From the NCBI GenBank assembly GCA_050084515.1, contig CM114271.1:22940001-23004000 (forward strand): a stretch of 64,000 nucleotides of DNA. Direction: 5' to 3'. This DNA is from Blasia pusilla (Eukaryota; Marchantiophyta; Marchantiopsida; Blasiales). The notes under the pieces were generated by a model. The model ran no database searches. It was not told the DNA's origin and saw only the letters and a program-made list of their open reading frames with translations. Of the stretch, positions 12,201 to 21,311 are shown piece by piece (the first letter of the stretch is position 1; each line of letters starts with the position of its first letter). A program made the position numbers and the translations under genes.

Positions 12201-14311
12201 CACATTGTACACGCACATCTTGCATGACAACCATGGCAGTTTTGAATGGTAGAAAGCATCTAGTCTGGATAGGATTTCTGCATCCTCCTTTTCTGGCTAA
12301 CGATTGAAGCTTTTATACGCTTATCATAAATGGGATGAAGTTACAACTACTCCAAGGGGCTTGAGCTGTAGATGTACCATGAGTCTATGACAATAATCAA
12401 ATCAAGTGTGTTATAGCTGTTGCGAAGATATGTGTGAGGACCCCGGATGAAGCCAAGAGTAAGGATTTTGGAAATAGCTTCAAATCTGTGAGCATGTGTA
12501 AAAGACTCACGATCGTCAGACATTGAGTTAAATTACACCAACAAAAAATGTGTGATTTGGTAACAATGTGAAAGACCTCAGAACAGCCAATTGAGATTCA
12601 TTGACCAGCAATACACCCTCATTAGCTCACAGTTTCTACAGTTACAGCATAATTGAGTTAGCTATGGGAGACATTCAATCATCATAGGCATAAACTTCAA
12701 CATTTCTACCGAGGGGTTGGAGTATTGTTCACTCTACTGATTTACTTCTATTCCTAGCATTCCAATCCTCTTTGTTCCACACATATGGTTCTACTAAGTC
12801 ACTAGATTTGGTTGCGATTGAGGATACATAAGCAACAGAAAGAAGTAAATCTTCAGCATAAGTCATAAACTAATCTGAGGTTACGAAGTTGATTACTACA
12901 CAGAGGTTTACTAATTCCTTGAGGCTACTACCATACCATCCAACCTACACTGATTGATTGTAAATTAAGACGAAGGGAAGCCTCTTCTTCATACACATGC
13001 TGTCCATGTTTCTTGTACTTTCATGGCATTTGGACATTCTTCTTCTGATTTAGGACGACGTCCAACCAAGGGACAGTTACTCAGAAAAGTAATTCACTTC
13101 TACTCTTGCCCAAGGGTGAATAATATCTTGGCATGTAAGCTTCTTTGTGGATGCTAACAATCAGTCCGGTCTAGTAAATGTCAGTCAAAGTGGACTTCAC
13201 AGAAACCAACTATACAGAGGCATTCACATGTAGGGTTTCCACAATAAGGGACTCCTTACGTGTAGAAAGAAGTGAGAACAATATCTGCTACATCCAGCTG
13301 ACTTTTGGTTGGATGGAATGATGTCACGAATTTGTTTTCAGCCTTCAATATAAGAACGAAGATATGGCTTGCTATGACACCGAGCAGCAAGTACTCAGTC
13401 TTTCTGTTTGATGATTAAGGAAGGAGACTATACCACAACATAAATTGATATTCACGCCACTTGCAACAACATTCAAAGACAATTTTTTCTGCACGATATA
13501 GATTGATTATGTGAAATGTCCGAAGCAAAAAAGAAAAGCAAAAGCTTTCCACAAACAACAGCAATTGTGAGAAGGCCTCTGAAAATGTCTGGCGGATACT
13601 CATTGTACCAGAAGTTGAACAATGAAGCGCGAGTTTCACTCTCTATGCTTATAAATCCCAATGCGTGGCCTTCCATTGTTGCCCCAGTTCCTATGGGAGT
13701 ACTCAAGGCCTTCTTTTTCATAGCCTGTATCCACAATCAGCAGTCGCAATGTGTGACGTCTAGCAAGATGGACTACGCAACCCCTAGAATTTCAAACAAT
13801 CCCGGTTGCGAGGCTCTTAAGAAGCTGCATCCCCTACTTTTGCTTCAAGACTTTCTTTAAAAGAACTGCTACAACATGAACAACAACAATATGACCAGTC
13901 TGTCTGCTTTCCGTGAAGGAAAGTAATTCACAATGGCTTATCAGTTGTGTGGATCTGCAGAACTGAAAAGCGAAATCAGTGCACACGACAGGCAGATATT
14001 GTATGATAAAGAAAATGTAAGAGAGAGAAAATACATTTTGTCGCCTGACAAATTGATAAGCTTTCTTCCACCTATGCCTTGCTAGGGTCTCTGGTATTTT
14101 CATCTGTAGAGTTGGACCCGACAGATTGTCAGCAGATGAGGTGGAAGGTGCAGTAGAGGATGACGCGGCATTGCTTGCATAAGGAATGTCTCTGCCTAGC
14201 TGTGCTCGAATTTTATCTGCATAGTCAGGGTCTTGGCCTATATCGTCCTCCCACTGGGGCGCTTTGTTTGCATAACTAGGATCATCCTCCGGATCAAAAG
14301 TATCGTCTTTC
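1..14311 (-). CDS. Four-domain voltage-gated cation channel alpha subunit (partial, runs off left edge)
   Basis: A multi-exon gene for a pore-forming membrane channel with repeated six-helix domains; about 1,210 residues are visible. Exons in transcript order: 14311-14035, 13724-13557, 13393-13260, 12485-12351, 12150-12054, 11632-11508, 11298-11193, 7543-7472, 6986-6923, 6738-6635, 6172-5641, 5234-5109, 4393-4261, 4094-4060, 3945-3701, 2877-2751, 2549-1611, 213-1. Phases agree at every join except 5641/5234, where a small exon or another donor is probably missing. Repeat I has S1 (LLLGVIASHIFVLILK), S2-S3 (TYLRNSYNTLDLIIVID), an Arg-bearing S4, S5, a Cys-containing turret, pore helix and S6. 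Repeat II is also complete. Repeat III is seen through S4 (RILMAVRPTRLISR). Long Arg/Ser-rich linkers join the repeats. The pore residues are Glu in I and II, as in calcium channels. By family it should sit in a membrane and pass Ca2+ or mixed cations on depolarisation; NALCN/Cch1-type leak function is an alternative. The C-terminal half lies outside the window. Confidence 0.88.
798..1186. repeat. Two-copy tandem duplication of about 200 bp in a channel intron
   Basis: The segment from about 798 to 987 is repeated at about 998-1186 with moderate divergence. Both copies share CCAGTACACA, a TCATTACAGGA-type stretch, TTGAATTTTGGTTCAAAGG and end in AGCATGGTCAGAGAT. It lies in the intron between exons 2549-1611 and 213-1. 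Small open frames here are products of the duplication, not genes. Confidence 0.8.
1611..2549 (-). CDS. Channel II-III linker and repeat III S1 exon
   Basis: A single 313-codon exon, phase 0 at both ends. Residues 1 to about 250 form a cytoplasmic linker rich in Arg, Ser and Thr. It holds several basophilic kinase-like sites (RRRMSTMR, KRSRSALP, LRRSSTGALN, MRRRPSQLS). The last 60 residues run into S1 of repeat III (QIFIAAVSIFVVIETG) and the start of S2 (LDYIVLA). The donor at 1611 is a good GTGAGT. Exon 213-1 continues S2 in frame (VFSIDLIIKSAAYGF). The same span is open on the plus strand, but that frame has no recognisable content and is a shadow. Confidence 0.85.
2751..6172 (-). CDS. Channel I-II linker and repeat II exons
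   Basis: Exon 6172-5641 starts right after S6 of repeat I (acceptor gives ILLKKYRRDKAFSFAN). It encodes a basic, Ser-rich cytoplasmic linker with RRQSTRLRRSMSRAV and SRTLSRNLSGG, then S1 of repeat II (KIFVFAELFFISLNMAG). Exon 5234-5109 has S2 (VILEAVMLCIFAAELILRF). Exon 4393-4261 has S3 (GMNLIDALVVCVSIGAV), and the tiny exon 4094-4060 the end of S4. Exon 3945-3701 has S5 (VFFFLLLIILVFSVISMELW) and the pore (FSVTTAESWPNEMW), with Glu at the filter position. Exon 2877-2751 has S6 (YVILNLIIATILEE) and a short amphipathic tail. The donor at 5109 (GTTAAC) is weak but is required by phase. Confidence 0.82.
6635..11632 (-). CDS. Channel repeat I pore exons (S5, turret, pore loop, S6)
   Basis: Five exons. 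11632-11508 encodes S5 (TVIVFTLIILSFYGLVGVIF). 11298-11193 encodes an extracellular turret with four cysteines (CVRQSDEQ, KFC, DTCPTEQEQLC), a pattern common in four-domain channels, where such cysteines form disulfides. 7543-7472 gives the pore helix (SFDNYAAAFLTLFQ). 6986-6923 gives the filter (ILSFEGWSLLMYNM). 6738-6635 gives S6 (YFLVNIFVAAISGVFLRV). The join LTLFQ|ILSFEGW reconstructs the family pattern across an intron and puts Glu at the selectivity position. The 3.6 kb intron between the turret and pore exons holds a copia relic. Confidence 0.85.
7758..7911. repeat. Two-copy tandem duplication of about 77 bp in a channel intron
   Basis: Two adjacent diverged copies, beginning near 7758 and 7835. 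Shared blocks include CTTGGG.TCCA.GACTA and CACAGCTTCTTGCAT or its one-base variant. It lies between the repeat I pore-helix exon and the copia relic. No coding content. Confidence 0.75.
8120..10740 (+). mobile_element. Decayed small Ty1/copia retrotransposon inside a channel intron
   Basis: Imperfect direct repeats of about 130 bp at roughly 8125-8255 and 10605-10735 look like LTRs. They share ACCTAGCA.TC.AGATAC, a GGTGA.TCACATGCA block and ATGCTAGCCTA-like ends. Between them, on the plus strand opposite to the host gene, is broken reverse transcriptase: a tract ending in VYMEMPEGV near 9420, and CTRPDISFAVSMISGYM near 9990 (a copia RT-to-RNase H landmark). Stops and frameshifts are frequent. 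A purine-rich GTGGGAGTATAAG at 10566-10578 precedes the right repeat like a polypurine tract. About 2.6 kb in total, so gag and much of integrase are missing. Confidence 0.8.
12054..13393 (-). CDS. Channel repeat I voltage sensor exons (S1-S4)
   Basis: Three phase-compatible exons (13393-13260, 12485-12351, 12150-12054) give the voltage-sensing half of repeat I. S1 is followed by the S1-S2 loop ending in LDVADIVLTSFYT. The next exon reads FEAISKILTLGFIRG, then the conserved S2-S3 stretch YLRNSYNTLDLIIVIDSW, with the Asn and Asp typical of S3 in this superfamily. The third exon carries S4 as LRLATLRVFRALLILRHF, with about five arginines. The start of the first exon at 13393 was chosen because it is the acceptor that keeps frame with the upstream exon ending at 13557; an acceptor about 10 bases further upstream (near 13402) is an alternative. 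Confidence 0.8.
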
Positions 14312-14422
14312 CTGCACATGTGTAATTGCGAGAGTGAGTTACTGCACCCCATCACCGCCACAGTCATCGCCTCAAAGTCTGATTCCCAAGACCCTTGCAT
14401 TAACCTAAGAGCAGCGCCTGGA

Positions 14423-15252
14423 CTACTCTGAGCATTCACCCTCACCGTAAGAGCTCTCAACTGGTGATGCTCCCCATGACACGCTTGACCAAAAATTTGT
14501 TCGTTCGTTCTTTTTTTCTTCATAGGTCTCTTTCAAGGTCCTACCCTCACGGTTGCTGACTTCACGACTACCAAGAACCAAGTTCAGATTGCCAACTTCG
14601 TAGATAGGTGTGAGAAGGCCAGGGAACACCACCTGGACCAGAAATCCTCTTAGGTCGTCTTTGTTCGGGTTCACACTGATCAATTCGCGCAAATGTTGCA
14701 AATCCAAGTCTAATGGTTCTTCTTTGGAACCCCGTGGACAATTAATCATTTCATTCATTCTCTATCTAGAAACAGACATTATGACAGATTCCCTGACAGA
14801 GTTGAGGAGCCTAGGGTATAGTCTCGGAAGACTGCAGTTGAATGCAAATCCTGCTTTTATAAGAGGAAGTGTAGCGCGCACTGAGCAGAATTGAAAGCAG
14901 CTGCAGCGCTCGTCATGACATTGGTAACAACTTCCTTGGCATGAGACGGGTGCAGCGACAAGGACATTCTCTTTGGCCGTGGCTCCGAGGGTGGTGGTAG
15001 CACCCCATGGATGGAAACAGAAACTGCGCCCTCTGATTCAACGGGCACAGAAACCGAAACCGAAACCGCTGATTCAGAGGGCACAACTACTGTCTCGATC
15101 AACTTGTTGGTGGCAATCGACTTCTTCGCCCCACGAAGCACCTCTTTCGCATGGTGCTTCAAATTTTCTGCCGACTCTCGCACAATTTCTCCAGCTTCTG
15201 CATCCGAAGACTCACCCACAGCTCTCTTTTCTTTTGCCTGCACCTGTGACAT
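14423..15252 (-). CDS. Candidate N-terminal or separate small-gene exons upstream of the channel
   Basis: Two open stretches precede the clear channel exons. 15252-14857 starts with Met and encodes about 120 residues with an acidic/basic N-terminus (ESAENLKHHAKEVLRGAKKS), a Val/Ser/Glu-rich middle and a proline stretch; the body ends near AAAAFNSAQ. 14758 to about 14550 encodes DLDLQHLRELISVNPNKDD and LVQVVFPGLLTPIYEVG, bounded by a plausible acceptor (GATAG) and donor (GTGAGG). The phases do not chain cleanly into each other or into exon 14311. The upstream pieces may therefore be 5' exons of the channel with an unseen junction, or a separate small gene. I recognise no family. Confidence 0.4.
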
Positions 15253-15469
15253 TTTCGCTCGCCCTTACCTCTAGCCCAGCAGACGACTATCAGAGGTCAA
15301 ATAGCTAAACCCCACTAGCACACGCGGCCCACTTCTCAAACCTACAATCTTGAACAGCACAACACCAAAAATCCGCCCGATAAGAAGCTTCCATACTACC
15401 GGGAGCAACGACTGTAACTTGTGATGGACTGCATCATCCTAAACCCGCACTTTCCAATCCTGGTCCCAT

Positions 15470-16400
15470 TGGACTTCCATGCCTTCTCTTTCCCCCGCCC
15501 TCCATGGGATCGCAGTCTGGGAAGCTCCACGGCTTCAACCTCTCCCTCTATCGCGAATCCCTGTTCCCAGATCTACAAACCCTCGTATCTCCTTTCTTCC
15601 ATCCTTCCTTCCCCAACCCATGCCTCCACGTCGGTCAGACCCCCAAGGAACCGGATTGAAGATGGCTGCAACTTGTGCACTACTACAACTTTATCTTGAG
15701 AAGCCTCGGTTTCGGTCATGTACTCGAGGACAGCTCTTCGGATTTCCTTGCGTCCATCCACCTCCCGGCCCATATCCCTGATTCCTTCAAAGCCTCAGGC
15801 ACCGCATTCTGGGAAACTCCATAGCCTCAGTCTCTCCAGTTACAAAATCTCTGAAATCTACAAGTCCTCGCATTTCCTTGCATCCATCCACCTCCCTGAA
15901 CTTGTCCTCAATTACTTCAATGAGGCCGGCACCGCATTCTGGAAAGCTCCATAGCTTCAACCTCTCTCTCCGTTTCTGGAATCTACAATCCCTCGCTATT
16001 CTCCCATTGCTATCCCATCATCTCGCACCCCATGTCTCCACGTCCTTCAAACCCCAGTCACCACATCCTGAAAATCTCGAGAGCTTCAACCTCTCCATCT
16101 TGTCTTGAATCTAAAATCCCTCGAATTCGACCCATCCATTATCTATTCATATCGCATCCCATGTCTCCACGTCCTTCAAACCCCAAAATCATCGCGTCCT
16201 GGAAAACTCCACATCTTCAATTTCTCCATCTATATGAAATTTACACACCCTCACTTTTCTCCCATTTCATCCATCCACCTCCCAACCCACCCCCGCCACC
16301 GCATTCTAAAAAGCTCTACGGCTTCAACCTCTCCGTACTTTCTTCCGGAACCGCAAACCCTCGCATTCCACTCATCTCCCACCCCCGTCGCCAGTCATTC
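15470..16400. repeat. Diverged CT-rich minisatellite, unit about 110-131 bp
   Basis: A repeated unit starts near 15505, 15798, 15929, 16060, 16186 and 16297. Each contains a CACCGCATTCTGG-like start, then a GCTTCAACCTCTCC-like block, an AATCTACAA.TCCTCGCATT-like block and CATCCACCTCCC or ATGTCTCCACGTCCTTCAAA. The 15.6-15.8 kb stretch is the most diverged. Long open frames through it (for example 16032-16718 plus) reflect the low-complexity repeat rather than a protein gene. Confidence 0.8.
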
Positions 16401-16999
16401 TCCATCCCTTCCACTCCACAGCGGTCAGTGTCGCTCAACAGCACCACAACAACTCGGGCTGTGAAGAAATTCCTTTCTGCGCGCTCCGCACTCCCGCATC
16501 TGCGACAGCGACTGCACCCTCAAGATCTTTGCTGCGCTCCATTAGGATTGGCACCAGCACATGGAAGAGCGGTCCGGAGTAGCCAACAAATACTTTATCT
16601 CGATCTCAGGCTGCGCAACGAACGAAATTGTAGGTCGTCAGCAGATGCTGAGACGAAGGAATGTGTAAATAAAACAATTAAAGAAAGAATGAAATGGATC
16701 GATGAGCGAGTGGATTGAGGAATGGATTGACGAAGTAGAGCGAAGATGTACGAATACATGTGTCGTTGGACAGTTACTTGATGAGCAGTACAGTACGACC
16801 CACGAAATTGAAGGCGGTGGTGCGTGCGCACTGATTCTGCGGAATCCAGCGATGGCGATTGCAGGGCTTCCAGTCCCCTCCCTCAACGGATCTGCCCCCG
16901 CCGCCGCTTTCACGAGCATCGGCAGCAGCAGGAGCGGTTGATTTTTCGTCTGCTTCAGCACAGACGTGCACCATAACCAGCGCCTGTAAATAGTTCAAT

Positions 17000-19300
17000 C
17001 GTAAGGCCAATGGTCAAGCAGTTTTCCGGGATTCATTTTCATCGGCTAAAAAGGTTTTCGACCTAAACTCCGGTTGCTTTGCGGTCTATCCAATATTACA
17101 TGGAGGGTTTTTTATTATTATATCTTAAAAAAATTTATTAGTAAAGAATGTCCGAAAAGTTTTTAAGATGAATATATTACACACAAATTTTTTTAAAAAT
17201 TAAATTTTTTTTCAAATCAATAAGGCTCTCTCCCGTAATAATATAGATTATGATCTATATAGATCATAATAAAAAAACTCAAAATTATATTTGTTAGATA
17301 GAGTTAGAAGTGTTCTTCTCGGCACTTGAGGATAGAGTTAGAGGAAACCCTCATGAAGTGTCGAGGGGGACAATTTTAAGATCCTTCTATTGTTGACGCG
17401 TATCATTTTAGGGTAATTAAATTGAGGGAAAATATTTTGCCAGTAGAATGGACGGACGACACGATAAGTTAAAGTTCTCCCTTAATTTGACACATGTGCA
17501 TCTTACGGGAAAATATTAGTATAATAATATCAGCAATAGGGTCAGTAACCAACATCTCTCTATTCGACTCCCGTCTTTTGGGTTGTCTCTAGTTTTAACA
17601 CCTGACCACTCTGATAGTTTAGCTTCATCTCACTAAACTAGATGAGAAGGAAGGTTTCTTTCACCTTTGCAAGACACTAGCACGACTAGTTATCTTAGTT
17701 ATCAATATTCAATCCATGTGTGACTAAAAGATATAATTGTTAACAATTTCAGAATTTATTTTCCAGATGGGATGTTGAAGTGGGAAATTAAAAGGGTTCT
17801 TATTGATGTCAATTATTTTGAGATAAATCAAGTTATGAGGTCCAAATGATAAGAAGATTAGATAACATGAAGAAAAGATCGTGGGTATCTCATTCTAACC
17901 TTTCCTTATAAGAAGCAAGAAAGTCATTTTTTTCCATTAGGTTTGGGGTAGAGCATGTGTTGTAGTTGTGTGGTTGTGTGGTTGTCCAAGGGAGGAAAAA
18001 AAAAAAGGGGGAAGTTAGAAAAAAAATCTGATTATTTTAAAGTAGAAATATTGACTCCATGTTAAGCATTTGGCTAACATTCATTCCACCCAAAAAAAGG
18101 TTTTATGTTTTGTTATTTATGTATGCAGAAGAGGTATTTACAAGTGAAAAATTGTTCCAAACATCTCTCCTCTGACACTTGCTCGCCTTTAGCTAGTAAA
18201 ATAGTTCGCTTTCTGATCCAATAGTTCCATTAAAAATGACACTTGGAAACTTTAAGAGTTAATTATGAGACACAATTTAGACCCTTGGACATCATAATCT
18301 TACATTAGTCACTAATAATTAGACATTTCATCCATTTGAGTAGAACATACTAGTAAAGATTTACTAATGTAAATCATTGTCATGCAAATGATTAAATTAT
18401 CTTCCAAAATAAGAATAAAATTTCAAATCTATATAACTAAAAGAGGATGGGATTTGAGAAATCTTCCTCTGATGTTGACGTGCGCCAAATTTAAGAGAAT
18501 AATTAAATTGAAGGATATCTAAAATAATTTCCCCCCTCATCTATATAATTAAAAGAGGATGGGTTTTGAGGACCACTTCCTCTAGTGTTGACATGTGTAA
18601 ATTTTTCCCTCCTCCGATGACGACACGTGTAACAAGAATGGGGCCCCTCGCCAATGCAGAATAGATAATTTGGATTGAAATAAGATAAATGGACGTACAC
18701 ACCATGGAAAGCTAGCTCGATCGGCGCAATGCAGTAAGCAATAGTAAAAGTGGATATGGGATATAAAATGTAAAAGTGCATTACAGTTGATAACTAGATA
18801 TTTTGATCTTCTTGCAGCGCAATATCTTTTATACGGGCCCTCATGTGCCATGTGAGTATTTGCTGTGAATATGAAGTAGCATGAAGCTGTTGTGTTTTTA
18901 TTGATTGTAAGGCATAATGGTAAGCTGCCCTTTGGGTAGCTCGCAAAGCAAAATTGAGTATGGTAATGTTGTGAAGACGTACATATTGAAAAAGGTATTG
19001 GTGATCAAATAAAAGATGCATGTAACATGTGAATGCATTTATGCACTCAGAGGGATGAACTCTAGCATTTACACCAAAGAAATAGATTGATTATAAGGAT
19101 AAAGTATAATCTTCAAAATAAGAGAGTCGGAAGCAAGTGATGCTAAGAAAAAAAAAGAAGTGCATATAGTGAGCCAGAATAGAGCTTGAAGATTGCAAAT
19201 AGCGAGAAAAATTGCAAGTGGGCCGAAATGTAACATGCGTGGAAACTGCAACATGTGGAACTAATAAAGTCTGACATTGAACAACTAAAGTGATCAAGTT
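17000..19300. other. AT-rich intergenic stretch
   Basis: No gene recognised. The content is AT-rich with short runs of A or T, a perfect 24-bp palindrome at 17247-17270, and a repeated ATATAA(C/T)(T/A)AAAAGAGGATGGG motif near 18430 and 18545 followed by similar text (TTGA..A, CTTCCTCT, GTTGACGTG-like). The repeated motif suggests remnants of a small dispersed repeat. Confidence 0.5.
17247..17270. repeat. Perfect 24-bp palindrome
   Basis: The 12-base half ATTATGATCTAT is followed directly by its reverse complement with no spacer. It lies in AT-rich DNA with no gene nearby. Confidence 0.85.
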
Positions 19301-19305
19301 TGTAG

Positions 19306-20690
19306 CTAGTTCAGATATATGGAACTAAGTGGTTTTAAGTGGGAACACCCACTCACACACAAATTCTTTAGATCCACAAGCCTATGTAAATCTACATCAC
19401 AGCCATATTTATGATTCTGAATACAATAAGTCTCAAGTGAAACTATGTCATCCAACATAGCTTTACTTCGCTGTTGAAAAAATAAGGCTTGCTGAGTATT
19501 GTAGCTTTTGTCCTCGGCGACGGATCCCATCCATGTTCGTAGAATATCATTCTGATATTCACTTTCATCAAGAAGATCTTGGATTATGCCGATATTTGTA
19601 AGCGATGCATCGAACAAAGAAATTGGAACAATATCGTTGCAATAGATTGGGTCTCCCATCTTTGGAAGTTCAATCTCGGTGCTATGAGAATGGCACCTCC
19701 TTCTTGTTCTCTTATGTTGCACCGCCCTTCGTGAGCAAGGAGTGTGGTAAGGATCACTTCCATGATATGAAGAGACGTCCTGAAACAACTACCACAATAG
19801 ATTTCCAGATATCACATGTTTCATCAATGAAAATTGTCATTTTCAACCTGTGAAGTGCTAGGTGCAACTATGCATAGTTATTTGACAAGCTACTGAATAA
19901 AGATTGAAAAAGGTAAAATAAATTCATATAGTGAATAAGATTGAATTTACAACAACAAGCGTGAAGCTTAGGAGTGGAAATGTCAGCCACCATTGACAAA
20001 ATGAGTTAACCATAAAGTAGGGAAGATAGACATTTTGACATAGGCAAACTTGAGTTAAAAACACATGAAGCAAAGGTAAAATTGCGATGCATGAAGCGGT
20101 TATAGTTGGGGTAATATGCTGCCAAATAGTTCAGCTGAAAAGTACAAGCCATAGTTGAATTTTGAAAAGTAACTATGTGCACTGTAGATGGAGTAATCAA
20201 AATATCACATTAGTGTGAATAGGGAAAGTCTATTTGCTATATGACGACAGGTCCAGTAGCAAATGTAACATAGTGTGTAAGTAGCAACGATAGCCATCAT
20301 GGTGTAATTGCTATGTTTTTGGAGCATGCATTTTCCCTGGCACATGAAGAACACATAACGTTGGATCAAATAAGGAAAAAGGCTGGACAAAAAAGACTTG
20401 TCTGAATGTTACAATGGAAAAAAATGACCACTTTCTTATAAACAGGACAGGAAACTTACCATCATCAAACACATTTTCTTTTGTTTGGCAATTCTGGCAG
20501 CAATGGTCCCTAGTAGGGTGTTGCGTTGTTGTACATCTGTGAAGCGTGGAATCGTTGAGTGTGTGGTACGTCTTGGCTGGAACCTGGTGTGTCTGAGTAG
20601 GTATTGGGAACTCTACCACCATCTGCTGCTTTAGCAACAAGTGTACACCCTTCTTTGGCGATCTTCATGCGCTCCAGCCGGTGTGCGGCT
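19306..20690 (-). CDS. Doubtful small spliced gene of unknown function
   Basis: Two open stretches on the minus strand can be spliced. Exon about 20690-20460 ends at a canonical donor (GATG|GTAAGTTTCC). Exon 19780-19306 starts after a TTGTTTCAG acceptor and runs to a stop. The second exon encodes about 158 residues, including RTRRRCHSHSTEIELPKMGD, SLFDASLTNIGIIQDLLDES and DLHRLVDLKNLCVSGCSHL. The first has a CCQNCQ motif in one frame, while another frame (ATKAAHRLERMKIAKEG) is open over its start, so the reading frame is unsure. I recognise no family. It may be a gene fragment or transposon-derived. Confidence 0.28.
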
Positions 20691-21311
20691 TTTGTAGCTG
20701 ATAAATTTTCAACATGCTGATTGGTAGTTTCATTATCATGCGTAGTTCATGGAACTAATTAGGCTTAATGCCACCAGTTAGCCTAGAGTAATGTATAGCG
20801 GCTTGCTGACTCATTGTATTGAATATTCTTGTAGTCCATGACTTCTTTTTGAACTCTTGGCATAGATATCAATACAACAAGCACATTAGAGGTGAAGAAA
20901 AGAACTATCATTATCCTATTGATAAGAATTAATATTCGACACATTTCATGCATGGGAGTGAAAAGATTAATCCTCCCTACAAAACTTCAAAATTCCTTTC
21001 TTGATGTCCATAATATAAATTTGTTTTCTCGATTATTGAAAAACATTTTCTGGAAAGGATACTTGAAAAGAAAAAGAGCACTTGTAGTAATATAGATGCG
21101 AAAAACTACAGTTTTGATGCGCGTGGCGAACAAGAGCGTGGAAGATGCGCTGATGGAAGAGGAGAGGTGATGGGGTTGTCCGAGAGTCGAGCGAGCGATG
21201 AAGGGAGGAACAGGAGCAGAGGCAACGATGTCGTCGTCGTGGGTGTGGAGGTAGTAGAGCTCTGGTTGCCGCCGCCGTTGCTGTGTGGTGTGGTGAGAGC
21301 GGAGGCGAAAC

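Noticed and set aside
16032-16718. 228-codon open frame, Pro/Ser-rich
   Set aside because: It runs through the CT-rich minisatellite, where all frames avoid stops by composition.
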